From positions 1-41,534 of IMG/VR virus record IMGVR_UViG_3300046714_000198: a DNA stretch of 41,534 nt. One strand, 5' to 3'. This DNA is from a virus. Of the stretch, positions 39,566 to 41,534 are shown piece after piece; positions within the stretch are counted from its first letter, which is position 1; the number at the start of each line of letters is the position of its first letter. The notes under the pieces were generated by a model. The model was not told where the DNA came from. It did no database searches and saw only the letters and a list, made by a program, of their open reading frames with translations. The position numbers and the translations under genes are program-made.

Positions 39566-41534
39566 CTACGCGCAATCACCCCAGGAGAGGGGACTGGTTT
39601 TGATCCGGAAGGGGATCACCAGTGGATCGTCGTAGGGGACGACGATGCTGCCCGCTATCTCGCGCATGGCGGTGAGCTGGGTGTCGCGCAGGTGCGTCGG
39701 CATTTGGCCGGCCAGCGAATCGTGCACCTGCAACAGCACCTGCGTCTCCGGCAGCTTCTCGTAGATACTCAGCCAGATCATGTTGATGTAGTGGGCGACT
39801 GTTGACTGTGGCCCCCACGCGATGGCTTCCGGCACGATCGACTCGATCCTGTCGAAGAAGTAAGCGCGGTAACCAAAGCGATTCTCGACGTAGCGGCGGC
39901 GGTTAAGCTGCTCGACGATCGAGTCGTTTCTCTTCTTGATGCCGGGGTGAACTTGGAACCACCGCGCCTGAAACTTCTCTACTTCGTGGACAGTGAGGCC
40001 GAAGTTCAGCGCAACTGTCCTTGCGCCGCCTCCATAGTTGGTGGCGTGGACGACTTGGCGGGTGTTCTGCCTCTGCTTGTAGTAGCGCGCCTTTACGTCC
40101 CTGTAGTTGGGATGCGACTCCAGCATCTCGTCGTCGCTAATGGGCAAGTTGTAGACGTCACGCGCGGAGTGAAGGTGCATATCCACGCCCGCACGAAGAG
40201 CCTTCTTCATCCCTTCATCCTCCGCCTCCCACACGACTACCTGGAGATCGGCGCGATCCAAGTCGCCATCGAAGAAGGTGTACCCTGGGTCGGGGACGAA
40301 GAGCTTCTTCACGTTGGGCAGATCCAGCGAGTCCTCTTCCTCCTGTCCCCCTTCGGGAATGTTCATCAGGTTCATGCCGGAGTCGAAAGCGTTGGCTGAT
40401 GACGAGAGGCGGTAGGTCTTGGTGCCGGCGATGTTGTAGCTACAGCGGATGCGCTGGTCGCTGTCTAGTGGCGCGCCGACGAAGGTGGAGAAGAACACGC
40501 GCAGGGATCTGTGTTCGGTGATGCGGTCGATCAGGGGGCGGAGCAGTGGCTCTCGCGCCTTCAGCCGTTGCAGCGCCTCATCGTCCAGCGTCGGCGCATC
40601 GCGCTTGCCCTTCTTCCGACTGAATATCACCTTCTGCTGCAAATCGCCGTAGAAGAGCTGCTGCATCTGCTTCGGCGATTGAGGGTTCAGCTGGTGCCCT
40701 AGGATGTCGATGAACCACTGCTCTCGCTTGGCAATCTCATCAGATAACTCAAGAGCAAAAGCCGACCTTCGTTTGAGGTCAACCCTAACTCCCCGCACCA
40801 TTGCCTGAAGAACGGGCCAGAACATACGCTGCTGAAACTGGTACTGTGGTCGCAGCCCAAGCTTGTCCACGTTTGCGTTAATGACTTCATCGCATTCTTT
40901 AGTTCTAACGCAATCTGTGCAGTTGTAGACCCAGAGCTGCTCTTCTCCAGTGTTCCTGTCCCACGTTTTCCCGTCGTCTTTCCAATAGACGTACTCTTCG
41001 CAATACATGGAGCTAAGGTAATCAAGACCCTTTGGGAGGAGGGCGAATACTGAATGATGGCCGAGCATGGTATCTCGGTCAAAGGCTGGAGCAAAGCCCC
41101 AATGTCTAATGAAGTACTGAGTATCGTAGATAAAATTCTGCCCGATGACTCTGGCGTTAGCATGACAGAGAATTCTTTGGAATCCTTGGATGATTGCGAA
41201 TTCTTCATCTTCACTCCAGTAACCTTCCGGCCTTTCGACGCACATGAAAGGGACGCAGATGGCGCGCAGCTTGTCGAGCGAGATGCCAACGCAGGCGATG
41301 TGGCCGCCGCGCGTTTCAATGTCGCAGCTGATGCCAGTGGGGCCTTGGTCGAGTCGCGCTCTGACCTCGGCGAAAAATTGCATAACTTGAGGGAAGTTCG
41401 GACGGATTACGAAATCGTAGTTCGTTCGAACTATCACCCCTGATACCGCCTGTTTCCTGACCCGGCGCAGGTCCTGAATGGTGATAGCTCGCGAGGACCA
41501 GTCCCGCATGACGTAAGCGGGGTGATAGGCAGGT
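39566..41534 (-). CDS. Family A DNA polymerase with 3'-5' exonuclease, C-terminal part of the UDG fusion (cut by the right window edge)
   Basis: The frame is open to the window end, and the upstream residues PAYHPAYV before the ATG at 41509 are the UDG end motif, so that ATG is internal. The exonuclease motifs are CDIETRG, GQNFIYD and YNCTD. The polymerase motifs are A (DGDLDRADLQ), B (RQVVHATNYGGG) and C (QVHDSL, with Ser in place of the usual Glu). It copies the phage genome. With the left-edge part it makes a fusion of about 805 residues that could remove uracil from the template while copying. Confidence 0.92.
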   Translation of the reverse strand, partial: PAYHPAYVMRDWSSRAITIQDLRRVRKQAVSGVIVRTNYDFVIRPNFPQVMQFFAEVRARLDQGPTGISCDIETRGGHIACVGISLDKLRAICVPFMCVERPEGYWSEDEEFAIIQGFQRILCHANARVIGQNFIYDTQYFIRHWGFAPAFDRDTMLGHHSVFALLPKGLDYLSSMYCEEYVYWKDDGKTWDRNTGEEQLWVYNCTDCVRTKECDEVINANVDKLGLRPQYQFQQRMFWPVLQAMVRGVRVDLKRRSAFALELSDEIAKREQWFIDILGHQLNPQSPKQMQQLFYGDLQQKVIFSRKKGKRDAPTLDDEALQRLKAREPLLRPLIDRITEHRSLRVFFSTFVGAPLDSDQRIRCSYNIAGTKTYRLSSSANAFDSGMNLMNIPEGGQEEEDSLDLPNVKKLFVPDPGYTFFDGDLDRADLQVVVWEAEDEGMKKALRAGVDMHLHSARDVYNLPISDDEMLESHPNYRDVKARYYKQRQNTRQVVHATNYGGGARTVALNFGLTVHEVEKFQARWFQVHPGIKKRNDSIVEQLNRRRYVENRFGYRAYFFDRIESIVPEAIAWGPQSTVAHYINMIWLSIYEKLPETQVLLQVHDSLAGQMPTHLRDTQLTAMREIAGSIVVPYDDPLVIPFRIKTSPLSWGDCA

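Noticed and set aside
41509-41534. ATG 41509 as polymerase start
   Set aside because: The frame stays open upstream to the window end and encodes the UDG motif PAYHPAYV, so this Met is internal.
1-41534. Lysogeny genes, tRNA genes and single-subunit RNA polymerase
   Set aside because: No integrase, CI-like repressor, RNA polymerase or cloverleaf was recognised on either strand; small tRNAs could be missed by eye.

Overview
This 41.5 kb window is best read as a nearly complete genome of a short-tailed (podovirus-type), apparently lytic, double-stranded DNA phage. It carries a full head and tail module: terminase, a P22-size portal, scaffold-like protein, major capsid protein, head-tail adaptor, tail protein, ejection proteins and fibres. 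It also carries a DNA polymerase, recombination genes and many small early genes. I see no integrase, repressor, RNA polymerase, tRNA or CRISPR array. The host is probably a GC-rich proteobacterium. A phage-encoded PEP-CTERM protein hints at a host with an exosortase system, which is common in Betaproteobacteria; that is an inference.

Layout. The two window ends fall inside one minus-strand gene. Minus-strand positions 489-1 encode a uracil-DNA glycosylase (UDG) domain. The right end (41534-39566) continues in the same frame into a family A DNA polymerase. The first and last 40 bases match except at five sites, all third codon positions. The molecule is therefore probably circular or circularly permuted, opened inside a UDG-polymerase fusion of about 805 residues. 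On the circle there are two divergent transcription units. The leftward early unit runs from about 13.05 kb down to 1 and on from 41534 to 38100. The rightward late unit runs from 13.4 to 38.2 kb. They meet tail to tail, overlapping by 62 bp.

Leftward unit. It holds about 30 small, tightly packed and often stop/start-overlapping genes, including several single-pass membrane peptides. It then has a Cas4/RecB-like Fe-S nuclease, a Sak4-like ATPase, a DUF669-like protein, a ParB-methyltransferase fusion, the UDG-polymerase and a DUF3987-like P-loop protein. Together these look like a replication, recombination and DNA-modification module.

Rightward unit. It holds the small and large terminase, portal, zinc-ribbon protein, scaffold-like protein, capsid, head protein, adaptor and tail protein, then a GNAT acetyltransferase and an ejection-type protein. 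A SAM methyltransferase and a PAPS-reductase-family enzyme with Fe-S cysteines follow, then two more ejection-type proteins, fibre genes, proline-rich proteins, the PEP-CTERM protein, small membrane proteins and an HEXXH metallopeptidase-like polyvalent protein. No endolysin was recognised.

Non-coding signals. Four intergenic copies of a two-part direct repeat, [C/G]CGAACG-N17-[C/G]CGAACG, occur around 7.43, 13.26, 20.20 and 30.02 kb and are not explained by any known feature. An origin-like region at 11.88-12.37 kb has about 85-bp imperfect inverted arms, an AT-rich centre and six copies of a GAACTCTTG-like repeat. One gene (12453-12980) sits alone between its own promoter and a strong terminator, and it is a diverged paralogue of the gene at 7831-8457.
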